64,000 bases of DNA from Cyrtodaria siliqua (Eukaryota > Mollusca > Bivalvia > Adapedonta > Hiatellidae). The translations under genes and the position numbers were made by a program. Of this stretch, positions 11,168 to 21,399 are shown in pieces. Positions within the stretch are counted from its first letter, which is position 1. Each line of letters starts with the position of its first letter. The notes under the pieces are model-generated. The model made no database searches and was not told where the DNA came from. It saw only the letters and a list, made by a program, of their open reading frames with translations. The stretch covers positions 124,001 through 188,000 of the forward strand of contig JAWPHD010000242.1 in NCBI GenBank assembly GCA_037043455.1, read 5' to 3'.

Positions 11168-11534
11168 CTAGATTTGAAACATGTCGTACTTTATGTCAGC
11201 ATCACTCATTTCAGGATAATCGATCGCGTTAAAAATAGCCACCGCGCACCTGTTACACTGGCAGGTACCCTGTTGTTTACCGCAGAATAATCAGAGAACC
11301 AGCTTATTGACCATTCGGCGGATAAATCGGGAATTAACAAGGGGCGTAGGGAGTTTCAAATCAAGTGTACATATATATCCATGATTTTACAAATCGCCCA
11401 AATATGTTAAAGTTCACTAATCTTTTAAATTAACAGTAGCATATTGTACATACAATATATAGCGGAAATTCCAGTGTCGCGTTTCTGTTTCCTTTCAGTA
11501 TATTTCTAGTGCATGCACTAATACAAACGTTTTA
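11168..11534. other. Unassigned
   Basis: Follows the LINE 3' end. No coding signal or clear repeat was found. Confidence 0.35.
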
Positions 11535-11965
11535 ACTCCTTGTCTTATTGTAGTTAAAGATCACGTTGAACAATATCATGGTTACAACAGCTGCCTTATG
11601 TGCAGGATCGTTATCTTGCAGTAAATGGACATGCCTCAGACCCGTTATGGATATTATAGGAGAGCGCCTTTTGTAGTAATTTGTCATTATTTTGAAACCT
11701 ACACCTTTCATTCTGAACAGCGACTTGTATTGCAGGATGCTACTGGAGAAAACATATAGCGTAAAGGAACTTCTTTGCATCCATGGTTCTTTTCGCAATA
11801 TTTTGCATTTTCGCATTTTGTGTAGTCCATATTACGTCATCAACCTTTCATTAGGTTTCAAACACGTCATCCCAAGTTTGCAGAAGCCATTTGTTATATT
11901 TGGGATACATTTTCAAAAGCTGTTTGGCAATTTTAATTTTGGCCTGATTTTGACAGTAAATGATG
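11535..11965 (-). pseudogene. mariner-type transposase relic
   Basis: Mariner transposases cut and paste elements at TA sites using a DDD catalytic triad. Reading the minus strand and allowing frame changes gives, in family order, KQLLKMYPKYNKW, KNAKMQNIAKRT, KKFLYAICF and then GLRHVHLLQDNDPAHKAAVV. The last block is the mariner second-Asp motif (usually H-x-x-LLHDNAPAHK). The order and spacing are right, but at least three frameshifts and stops separate the blocks, and neither the N-terminal DNA-binding domain nor terminal inverted repeats were found. This is an old, dead fragment. Confidence 0.8.
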
Positions 11966-12328
11966 TATCAATATGACACTTATTTTCTAAACTTTTGGTA
12001 ATCCCATGAACACATGATAATACTTAAACTAATTTATAATAAAGAAACACTTGACAATTGGATTAAAGGAATATTTAACAATTTGGATTAAAGGAACAAC
12101 TAGCAATATTATTAAGACTTTCATGATTCTAAAATTGTACCGTTTATTTGAGAGGAATACTGGATGTAGTTTATTTGTATTCTGTAAGTGAATATTTGAC
12201 CTTGTACTATTTGAATACATTTGTTGATTATATTTAAAAAAAAGAGAAAAAAACAGGTTGCTGGTTTTGTCCTTCCTTTCTCGTTACATTTAACCCATTA
12301 CAATATAAAACTTTGGCATGTCTCGTAT

Positions 12329-12826
12329 AAATACTGAAAAGGTCATCCATTGGACATGTTGGAAGCAAAGAGAGAAAAGTAGCAGGTTTTATCGAGTATG
12401 TTCAGGTAATTATAATTATAACACACTCTCACGCCTCTTAGCACCGGCTTAAGCGATTTTATACTTTAAAGCAACACAGAATGGGCTTCATGATCCCAAA
12501 GGACCAGTAAATAATAACACTACTGATGTGTAGTCGGGACGACTTTTTACGGCCGCCACACAGCATTAAACAAACGCTAGTGTGAATGTCAATAAATACT
12601 GAAAAGATGATCCCTTGGAAGCAACACACATAAACAAGAGAGAACAGTAGCAGAATCGGTTTTATTTAGTCTGTTCAAGAGAGGTAATTATAAGATGCAA
12701 CACCTCTCACGCCTCCTAGCACCGACTTAAGAGATATTCTATTTTAAAGCAACACAGAATGGACTTGATGATCCCAAAGGACCAATAAATAGTAACGCTA
12801 CTGATATGTAGTCGGGGCGACTTTTT
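12329..12826. repeat. Direct duplication of a ~220-bp dispersed repeat
   Basis: 12329-12548 and 12594-12826 share 'aaatactgaaaag', a GGAAGCAA block, 'ctcacgcctcctagcaccg', 'aaagcaacacagaatgg' and 'tgtagtcgggacgactttt'. The leading 'aaatactgaaaag..ggatccnttggaagcaaca' block recurs at 31878 and 45841, so it is a dispersed family with at least four partial copies here. Confidence 0.8.
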
Positions 12827-13197
12827 AAGTTTTATAGGTTATAAGTTGTCATAGGGATTTAGCTAACCTGAACGTTTTTTATTTAATCAATCGTTATGTA
12901 TTAAGGTGAATATTACTAATTAAACGTGTAAATGTTACTATCATTTGTAATTAATATAGAAAATATATATTTATGTCTTTGATATGAAAACTTAATTTCT
13001 TACTACATCGTGTATTACAAGTCAGCGAACCACCACTTTGCGACGAACCAAAAGAAGTTATCAAATTAGAAATTCAGCATTTTTGCAATGTCGTAACCTT
13101 CTAAATGACAAGCGTTTAGCTAAACATGATTACATGTCCTTGCATTTCAATACCTCGGTTTTAATAGTCCAAAAAGAGAGCCTGCATAAAATCCGCT

Positions 13198-13326
13198 TCA
13201 GTTAGCTCGTGGTCAGTTAGCTAGTTAGCTCCTGGTCAGTTAGCTCGTGGTCAGTTAGCTAGTTAGCTCGTGGTCAGTTAGCTCGTGGTCAGTTAGCTAG
13301 TTAGCTCGTGGTCAGTTAGCTCGTGG
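13198..13326. repeat. Minisatellite built of 'cagttagctcgtggt'
   Basis: A 15-bp unit alternates with a unit carrying an additional 8-bp 'agttagct', about seven units in 129 bases. Confidence 0.9.
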
Positions 13327-13636
13327 TGTATAATAAGCTTTATAAACACATTATGAATATATGATTTAACAGTACAATTGTCAATCGTTTTAAATTGCTA
13401 AAACTCATGGGAATAAGAAGGAATAAGAAGGAAACACATACAAAATTAACACCACAATGTCACCGAAGTAAGTCTAAAAAAGGAAAAAGGTTGAAGGATG
13501 CAATATTGAAATACATACTGATTACTATGCGGTCTATGTAAAGTGAAAGATATCAGTGTACCCGTCAGAAAAAAAACACGCGAACCATGTTAAATAAAGT
13601 TCTAAAAGCATCACAAATCCGATTACAGAGTATATG

Positions 13637-13990
13637 TCTTTGAATGTATAACCTACTAAGAAAATATCGAACAAAATGGTGTTATTATCTCCATCAAGAT
13701 GAGAAGAGAAACACATCTGCCTGTTAACACCTTTAAATGCATAACCCATAAGGAAGTATCGAACAAATGGCATTAATATTTCCACCAAAATGAGAAGACA
13801 GAAAAAATCACTCTGATGTTAACACACCTTTAAATGTATTGCCTTATTAAGAAAATTCGAACAAAATGACATTAGTGTATCCATAAAAATGAGAAGAAAA
13901 CAATATTTTCCTTTTATAAACATCTCTAAATGTGTTATCTAATAAGGAAATTTCGATAAAATGACATAAATACCATAAGAAAATCAGTGC
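13637..13990. repeat. ~96-bp tandem repeat, four diverged units
   Basis: Units start near 13637, 13731, 13829 and 13925, each with a 'tttaaatgtataacc'-like start, 'atcgaacaaaatg' and 'aaaatgagaaga'. Just downstream (14085-14130) a 'acattcaagaacaacagtca' block matches the Penelope tail at 54008 and 45765, so the array sits next to a tail fragment. Confidence 0.65.
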
Positions 13991-14401
13991 CATCTGGTCC
14001 TTGTATGTCAAAAGCGATCGTATAATACGACTACTTGAATGACCTTCTATAAATAATAAAACTATATATAAAAATCGAACAGAAAAAGTAACATTCAAGA
14101 ACAACAGTCAACCACAAGCACACACAGAATAAACCATATTCAAGTAAAAATTCAAGTAAAAAGTAAACCTAGCACATGCAGAAAAAAGTCATTAAATATT
14201 GCCATGGATGGTAAAGATAAAATACATTATTAGAAGTATGCACAGTATGTTATGAGATTACAATCTTAAATTCCGTTCACTTTAGAAATTAAGACATGTG
14301 CCTGTTTAACGGCTCCGTGTTGTTTTCGGGGTTTCGTATGAATGGTGAGCGGCTACTAAAGTGAGCATTGACAACATACGTGCTGCAAATCTGCAGGTTC
14401 T

Positions 14402-14410
14402 ATATATATA

Positions 14411-14463
<53 letters not shown>
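14402..14463. repeat. (TA)n microsatellite
   Basis: About 62 bases of TA dinucleotides with one interruption. Confidence 0.95.
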
Positions 14464-14465
<2 letters not shown>

Positions 14466-15830
14466 TACTTATAATAACTGTGTATCAATGGAAACAAGCA
14501 AGCGTAAAATAGCTGCCGAAATTAAATAGCATTATATCTGGGTTGGAACTGGGAACAAAATTTAACATAATAACTGATCAAGTCACGGGTGTTTAAACAG
14601 TATTGAAAATTAAATAATGTCAGGAAGACGTTAACACGCCATGAACGTTCATTCTTACCTGTCACATTCTTCCATTTTTACCATCAGTTCTCTCACCCAA
14701 CAACTTAATCAATTTAAGGTGGGCGACCTCGCTTCGCTCTGGTCAAATCCTTGACATGCGTTACATATTATTGATTACATATTCACCTCTGTAGCACGAC
14801 GTGCTAGAAGTACACATCAGCACAGAAATACACGTGTTCAAATGTAAGGGATACGTTTTTGCGTTACCGTGTTTATTACAACACAGATAACCTTTTCACT
14901 GCTACCATGTGTATTTATAAGATTGCGTTATGGAAGTGAAAAACTCAAAGAAAACTGTTCATAGCTACCTTACCATGTGCAATTATGAAAAACATATAAC
15001 GGTTTTGTATAAAAATATTGACGCTTGCTGGTGCCATCTATTACTTGTGTGCTGACATATAACCGTAAAACCAAATAGTATTTAAGTACACTCCATTTTA
15101 GCTATATGATGGCTCTCAGTAGGTAATAAATGATAACAGTGTATTAACGAACTCTGTATTTTTTAAATGCTTAAATAATTGCAAATCCTTCATCAAATAG
15201 GATTGCCAAAGTCGTAAACTGTATAATAAAACTAATTTAAACTTGTTAAAATAAAACCATTACTATGCCAGTCAGTATTTCTTTAAGGGTGCTTTAAAAT
15301 GTTTCTCATAAGCTCCACTCTAAATTGCATAATCAGATTTATATGTATGACAGCGGTATAAATTGGATTACAATTGAAGAGTTACATATATAACGAAATA
15401 GGACGCTTTTACCTCCAGCCTTGTATCTCTATCCCTATCAAGTGGATAATAAATGAATAATGGTCCTTCTGTGCCAAAACGAATTGTATATTACTGGTAA
15501 TTAGGCAACTCCTACACATAAGTATCCATCTTCAAGTGTAGTACAACCCCGCTAACATGGGCAGAAATGTATGGATGGCCAATTATGCCCTACTCAAACT
15601 TCGTCGCCGAACCAAATTTAAACGCTTAACAGATAACCAGATGGTAGAGTTTCGGACTAGATCAGAATAAATAATTGGACTTGAACAATTCTCGACGATC
15701 TGCAGGATTGTGTGGCTAAATCATACATATATCCACATGGGGTTCAAATTAATTTGAACTTATTTATTTTACATCGATTGTTATGTACGCTCTACGAACT
15801 TATTGTAATCACTCTCGGTGTCTTCCTGGG
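14464..15830. other. Unassigned AT-rich stretch
   Basis: No coding signal or recognised repeat. Confidence 0.4.
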
Positions 15831-15879
15831 TAGAACCAGCACTAAGACAATGCAGATGAAGTGTTCAGTGCTCAGGGAC

Positions 15880-15962
15880 TGAACACATATGGTATTGGTC
15901 TCGAACCAACGACTTTTCCGTCCTGGGTCCAACGCTCAAAGTTCACATTGCTAGTAGTTGTA
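15880..15962 (-). repeat. tRNA-derived SINE-like module
   Basis: The minus strand carries a good box B (GTTGGTTCGAGACC) preceded by GAGCGTTGGACCC. A short direct duplication 'gttcacattgctagtagttg' follows at 15943-15990. Confidence 0.4.
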
Positions 15963-16100
15963 AGTAGTTCACATTGCTAGTAGTTGTAAGTAAACACACT
16001 TCAGTTAACACAGTTAGTCTACTTTTGATACGGACTGGATGTGATTTGAAATACGATTTTTGGACAAAAAATGCCGTTTGAGTATAAATCGCCCCCTTGG

Positions 16101-16415
16101 AGGTAAAAGGTGCTAACTAACATTTTCACAAAAAACGTGTTTTTTTTGGCATATTTAGATTCCTTTTAATGATATGTTTCTTGTCAGAAAAAATCTTTTT
16201 TGCATTTTGAACCAATCTGGAGATATTGATAAAAAGCATAAGGTGCTATCTGCTTTACATAAAAGTATTGTGCGGTAAAAGGAGTTATGTGTATACAACA
16301 TTGCGGTAAAAGGGGCCATTTGACAAATAGCACCTTTTCCCCCAAATTGTTACCTCAAAAGCATTGGTTTAAAACATGATGAATGGGGCTAAGTGGCAAA
16401 TAGCTCCTTATTCCT
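16101..16415. repeat. Left subterminal repeat array of the OTU transposon
   Basis: Variants of an 18-bp motif (consensus about GGTAAAAGGTGCTATGTG) start near 16102, 16240, 16272 and 16304 in plus orientation and near 16326 and 16398 in minus orientation (CAAATAGCACCTTTTCCCC, CAAATAGCTCCTTATTCC). Subterminal arrays of this kind are transposase-binding sites in other DNA transposons (family knowledge); binding here is inferred. Confidence 0.7.
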
Positions 16416-16555
16416 GTAAGCTTTTTTACATCTTGTGTATTGCTAATAACCAGGATAATTGTTGTGGACATATTTGATATCACATTACCTGTTCTGGTAT
16501 GAAGCAATTAAAACAAAACAAAGACATAGATGAAAATAATAGGGTATGTTTGTTC

Positions 16556-17186
16556 ATTTAAATCAACTTACTGAAGGCTAAAAGGAAGAAGAACATTGAT
16601 GGAACCGAAAAGGTCAAAGTTTTGAGTAGAAAGATGCAATCTGTCAAAAATCATATCCGTCATATACATATCAATCGGCTGGATCAACTACTTGCCATTA
16701 ATGAACTGAAACGTGTGCCTGTCCGTGCTGACGGAAATTGCTTTTTCGCAGCAATTGCTAAATGTGTAAAATTTAATGATTCAATTTTGTCACACATTGA
16801 TGCATTTAGAAATTCAGTGTGTGACTTAATGATGGAAAACATTGTAAGATACAATAAGTTTCTAAGTGTGAAATCAGAGGAAGCAGATCAGACTGAAAAC
16901 ATTAAAGAAGATATTAAGCTTTTACGTAGTAGTGGGGGACGGAATGCTAATACTGCTGATTGTTAATACCTTTAGCAGTTGCTGACAAGTTTAATTGTAC
17001 ACTACGCATATACTCTAGTTCACTGGCAACCCCCGTCATTGATGTAAAGCCTTCTGAAGAGGCAGAACAAAGGGATAGTCTCCGATGCATTGCAATAACA
17101 TACCCAGCTATTAGAAACGAAGAACGTTATGAGGCAACACAACCAATGACGGAGAGTTCACCAATTAGACAGACAACACATCCCCA
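16556..17186 (+). pseudogene. OTU-like cysteine protease domain, frameshifted
   Basis: OTU proteases remove ubiquitin. The frame containing 16622-16966 reads NELKRVPVRADGNCFFAAIAKCV, the OTU catalytic Asp-Gly-Asn-Cys block. The first in-frame ATG is at 16634, although the frame is open from about 16564. A frameshift near 16955 moves the frame to IPLAVADKFNCTLRIYSS (16960-17050), which matches the second half of OTU domains. The expected late His block was not found with confidence; it may be lost under the SINE-like insertion that begins near 17187. The domain lies upstream of the transposase-like protein within the same TIRs, so it was probably part of one polyprotein or a partner ORF. Confidence 0.7.
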
Positions 17187-17290
17187 AGATTTATCTCGAT
17201 GTACATGGAAGATGAGCCTGGCATGTTCATGCATTTTAGGCGCCATATAACCTTTTCATGTGTTGGTGCGCCTTAAAACCCCAATTCAAT
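17187..17290. repeat. SINE-like tail module, copy 1
   Basis: About 100 bases from 'ttatctcgatgtacatggaa' through 'ggcgccatataacc' to 'aaaaccccaattcaattcaa' match 39166-39266 nearly base for base. The 'aattcaattcaattc' ending looks like a SINE/LINE 3' tail. It interrupts the OTU/transposase coding region, so it inserted after the transposon. Confidence 0.75.
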
Positions 17291-19151
17291 TCAATTCGGA
17301 CCTACTACAATATTCAACTCCACAAAAAAGTACATCCGAACATACAGAATTAAAGGAGAACACGTTGCTTGCTCGTTCAACTCCACACAAAAGAGCTGAT
17401 TACCAGAGTCCTATTGAAAAAACATCAAGCAGAAAGAAAAAAAGAAATGAAATGCAATGGAAATCTAACAGCCGTAAGAAACTAATATGTGAAGGCAAAC
17501 ATACACCTCAAAACCAGGAAAAACTGTTGCAGAAAAAGTGCTTAAACCACAAAATTGTGCAAAATGCAGGTTTAAGTGTAGCACAAAATTTAATGAAGAT
17601 GAACGAAAAGCAATGTTTGATCATTACTATGCTCTCCCAAGCTAAGAAAGGCAGAGGTGTTTTATATGTGACATGGTTTTGAAAGCAACACAAAGTCGAA
17701 AAAGACAGGGAAAAGGCAGACTTCCTTGAAGTATTTCCTAGGCGTTGGAAGTAAGCGTGAACTGTTTGCAAAGTTTTCTTTTCTAAAAACACTCGATATC
17801 GGAAAGAAAACGGTTTCCTATACATTAGTTAGAAAACAGCATGGGACATTTTGCGGTGTTGATATGCGAGGCCGTAAAACACCGTCTTCAAAAATCAGTG
17901 ATGAAAGCATAAACTTTGTTCCTGAACATATCAATTCCTTTCCAAGAATGGAATCCCACTAATACTAGAAATAATACAAAAAAAAAAAGTATTTAGCCCA
18001 AGACTTGAATATAAAAATGATGTGGGTCCTCTATGCAGACTCGTGCAAAAAGAAAGGAATTAAACCTGTAAAAGAAGTAAATATCGTCAGGTCTTCTGTG
18101 AAGACATTTATTTGTCTTTTTTCAAACCAAAGAAAGACCAGTGTTCTTTATGTGCAAATTATTAAAGACATCAGAAGTCGGGCACTGTGACTGACAAACT
18201 CCAACATGAATACACGATTCACCATGAAAGACAAGTCGAAGCAAGAGAAGAAAAGGAGCGAGATAAAATACTGTCGCAAACACACAATAAGCACTATGTG
18301 GCAACTTTTGACCTACAGTCAGTTCTCACAACGCCATGTTCCCTTTTCAGCGAACTCTATTATTCAAGAAAGTTGTGTTGCTATAATCTAACAATTTACT
18401 CTATAGGGGACAAACATGCAACTTGTCATCTCTGGGATGAAACGCAAGGAAAACGAGGGCCATGTGAAATTGCCACATGTTTAATGAAAAACACTCAGTC
18501 TGACTGCTCTTCTGGGTGGGGGGGACCAGTTTGTAGCTGCTTCCTACCTGTATACTGTTTCAAAGATACCACAACTTAAAATTTAAATCACAAATTCCTT
18601 CAGTCTGGCCATAGCCAAATGGAATGTGACTCAGTACATTCAGCAATTGAAACTTCGAAAAGGAAGACGTCCGTTTTTGTTCCATCACAGTGGAGTACTG
18701 TGATTTGTATGTCTCGGAAAACAAATCCATATATTACCATCCCTCTGAAATATGACCATGTAATTGACTTCAAAGCATTTGTTAGAGAGAACTGCGACCA
18801 CTCTGGGAGTAAAGGTGAACTGGCTCAACGTGCGCTGGATTCAAGTTCGCCAAAATGAACCAAAGTCAACTACACCTTCAACAGCGAAAATTTCATGAAC
18901 ATCAAAACACAGCATTCTGCTTCTTTACGGAACAAAGGTCGCCCTCAGCATTGGCCAATGACGGATGCAGAAATGGACTTATGCTATTGTTCCAAATTTC
19001 CTATTTCAACACAGAAGAAGGCAGACCTAATCAGCCTGTGTACGAAGGGAATAATACCCGATGACTTTCATGGGTAATTTATGTCTTTGGCGACAAATGC
19101 CAAAACAAAAGACACTATACCAGTTGGCTCAGATGAAGACGACTCTGAGTA
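17291..19151 (+). pseudogene. DDE-like transposase of the OTU element, decayed
   Basis: Frame-hopping translation gives a protein with ordered conserved blocks: a zinc-like N-terminal block CAKCRFKCSTKFNEDER (about 17560-17605), KYFLGVGSKRELFAKFSF with VSYTLVRKQHGTFCGVDMRG (17726-17870), KKDQCSLC, HHERQVEAREEKERDKIL (18220), FDLQSVLTTPCSLFSELYYS (18310), LWDETQGKRGPCEIATC (18430), SDCSSG (18508), then LQSGHSQMECDSVHSAIE (18600-18650). I recall this order from uncharacterised transposon proteins of cnidarians, insects and molluscs. The Asp of FDLQ, the Asp of SDCSSG and an acidic residue of MECDSVHSAIE are candidate catalytic residues (inference). A G-run near 18518-18524 is an obvious frameshift; more frameshifts and stops occur. 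The family name is not certain. Confidence 0.65.
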
Positions 19152-19356
19152 AATGATAAAAAACTGTAGACAGTGGAGTGTAAATAAGAAGCATATCGGA
19201 ATAGTAGTCAAAATAGAACATGTTATGCAGGCGAATTTTTTCATAGCCATTTCCTATCAGAAAGGTTATAAAATAGATCACAAATTTGAATTTTATGAAG
19301 TAAATGGCACCTTTTTTGCTTCAAGAATAAAATGTTTTCACACATTTTGTTTGCAG

Positions 19357-19632
19357 CAAAAGGAGCTATGTGTCAAATAGCACCTTTTACTCCAATTTTT
19401 CTTTGAAAATTAGTCCGTTGAAAAAGGTGCTATGTACAAAATTGATTATATTGATTGAACTATTGGTTTATTATTGGTTAAAATATGATTAATAAATAGT
19501 AGAAATGTAATCTCAAATATATGCTTAGTTTCGTTTTTTAGAATTAAAATCTTGATTTTTCACAAGTCCTTAAACCTTTAAACGCGATTTTCTCGAAATA
19601 ATGAAAAATGCACATAGCACCTTTTACCTCTA
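19357..19632. repeat. Right subterminal repeat array of the OTU transposon
   Basis: Same 18-bp motif as on the left: AAAAGGAGCTATGTG (19360), CAAATAGCACCTTTTACTCC (19374), AAAAAGGTGCTATGTAC (19422) and CACATAGCACCTTTTACCTC (19611). Confidence 0.7.
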
Positions 19633-19724
19633 AGGGGGCGAAATGGAAGCCAAACCATAAATGACGTTATAGAAATGGTTAATGCATCAATTTGATGTTT
19701 ATCGTTCATAGGGACCGACCTTTC

Positions 19725-19928
19725 TGCCGGTATATTTGTTTTGTTTTTCTTTAAAGCCGGGATTTTTATTTCTCCTAGTACAATGGTCAGATTTTTTATT
19801 CGTCAGGTGGGTGGGGGGTGGTGTGGAGGGGGGGGGGATTCTCCTTTCTGTCGGTATATTTGTTTTGTTTTTCTTTAAAGCCGGGATTTTTATTTCTCCT
19901 AGTACAATGGCCAGATTTTTTATTCGTC
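19725..19928. repeat. ~82-bp direct repeat around a G-rich spacer
   Basis: 19725-19806 and 19846-19928 are nearly identical ('tctttaaagccgggattttt', 'cagattttttattcgtca'). The spacer 19807-19845 holds GTGGGTGGGGGG and a ten-base G run, a possible G-quadruplex on the plus strand. Confidence 0.8.
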
Positions 19929-20094
19929 AACTTGACGCTCCCAAAGGATCACCTTTATCAGTATTTATTGAAAGCCGGAGTTGTTTGTTTTAAACTTTAC
20001 TACTCGTAGAATAAATAGAGCTATTGAAGCCAATGACTGCGTCGATGTTGGTTTTCAGTTGTTTGCCAAGTCAAATCATTTCAGCAACCACTGG

Positions 20095-20880
20095 TTAGTG
20101 AAACTTGAAATATGTCGTCAGTACCATCAAGGACACTGGTAGACACATGTTCCATAACTCTGTATTGCATTTAAGCAAAAGTATGGCCTTTTCCTTACTT
20201 AGAATTTCTGCTTAAAGATTTTTAGCAAGTCCATGTATTTTAACAACTGCACATCACTGTTCTTCAACAAAACTTCAGTGAAGCTTGGAATATCAAAGGC
20301 ACTAGTAGACACATGTTCCATAACTCTGCATTGCATTTAAGCAAAGCTATGTCCTTTTTCGACTTTAAAATTCTGGTTAAAGTGTTTAGGCAAGTCTATG
20401 TATTTTAATAGGTGATTGTAAATTATCAAAATAATTTCAGTAAAACGTGGAATATGGCTTCACTACCATCAACGATGCTAGTAGAAACATGTTCTATAAC
20501 TCTGTATTGCATTTTAGCAAAATTATGGCCCTTTTTCTGGAAAAAAATTTCTTGGCAAGTCCATGTATTTCAATAGCAATATTTAACATGTATTTTCAGT
20601 ATGATCTATATGTATTGTAATTTAGAGAAGGTATATCCTCTTTTCGACTTAGAATTTATTTTATTTTGTTTGTTGGCAAGTTCATTTATTTCAATACCTA
20701 CTAGCTCTGAAACTTCAAAGAGCTTGACAAGTATCATCAGCATCATCAAGGACACTTACAGACACATTTTTCATAATATTTTATTTCGTTTTTGCCAAAT
20801 GATACCTTTTTTTCAACTTAAGAGTTTCTCGTTAAAGTTTTTTAAGCAGCTTCATATATTTCAAAACTCACTGCATACAT
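20095..20880. repeat. ~170-185-bp tandem satellite, about four diverged units
   Basis: Repeated blocks 'agacacatgttccataactc', 'gcatttaagcaaa', 'agtccatgtatttt' and 'accatcaag' recur at intervals of roughly 170-185 bases; units decay towards the right. No coding potential. Confidence 0.75.
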
Positions 20881-21009
20881 GTACAGCAATGAAACAATGA
20901 CAATTTTACCCACACTCACATACTACGCCTTAGACTCCCCCAATGAAAATATTGAATTATTATTGTTTATTTCTCTTCAATAACACTTCACTTCCCCTCC
21001 CAACTCTCT

Positions 21010-21075
21010 TCATGTTCATATTATATGGTACCACCATTTATAGACAAATTGTTGGTATCCCTATTAGTGGGGCAG
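21010..21075 (+). pseudogene. Penelope-like reverse transcriptase scrap
   Basis: The plus strand encodes YGTTIYRQIVGIPIS, matching YGTTVYRQIVGIPMG of the larger Penelope-like element at 54.8-55.3 kb. The similarity ends abruptly on both sides. Confidence 0.8.
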
Positions 21076-21169
21076 ATTGGAACAATTGTGCATTTTGTGA
21101 CAAAAGCACCAAACTTGATACATAGCTAGACAATACTCTATTAAACATTTTTGGCTATGGACCCACGTC

Positions 21170-21372
21170 AGATTTTGAAAAATGGCCGCCATTTTCAAAA
21201 TGGCCGCCAAATATTCCATAAAGAATTAATGAAGCCCATAATTAATTGGTTTCATCAAAAGTTGTTATTGTAAATACACTAAATTCAGGAAATTGAAAGA
21301 CAATAAAATATGCAATATAATTTTGGTCATTTCTTTCTTCAAAATGGCCGCCATTTTCAAAATGTCCGCCAA
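21170..21372. repeat. ATGGCCGCCATTTTCAAAATGGCCGCC repeat pair region
   Basis: At 21180-21212 and 21340-21372 the block 'aaaatggccgccatttt' followed by 'caaaatg(g/t)ccgcc' recurs about 160 bases apart. Single 'gccgccatttt' pieces also occur inside the TTAA MITE at 46.57 and 46.82 kb. Confidence 0.7.
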
Positions 21373-21399
21373 AAAACGTTGTTGTTTTTTTGTTGTTTT

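Larger units (their letters stand above)
16090..19640. mobile_element. OTU-protease/DDE-like DNA transposon, 3.55 kb
   Basis: 16090-16115 and 19615-19640 are inverted repeats matching at 25 of 26 positions (core GAGGTAAAAGGTGCTA). They enclose an OTU-like cysteine protease relic, a Lys/Arg-rich linker and a transposase-like protein, all in the plus direction but frame-broken. Several copies of a motif near GGTAAAAGGTGCTATGTG lie in both orientations inside each terminus. Flanking similarity beyond the 26 bp is weak and no target duplication was fixed, so the superfamily is unassigned. A SINE-like tail sits inside at 17187-17290. Confidence 0.85.
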
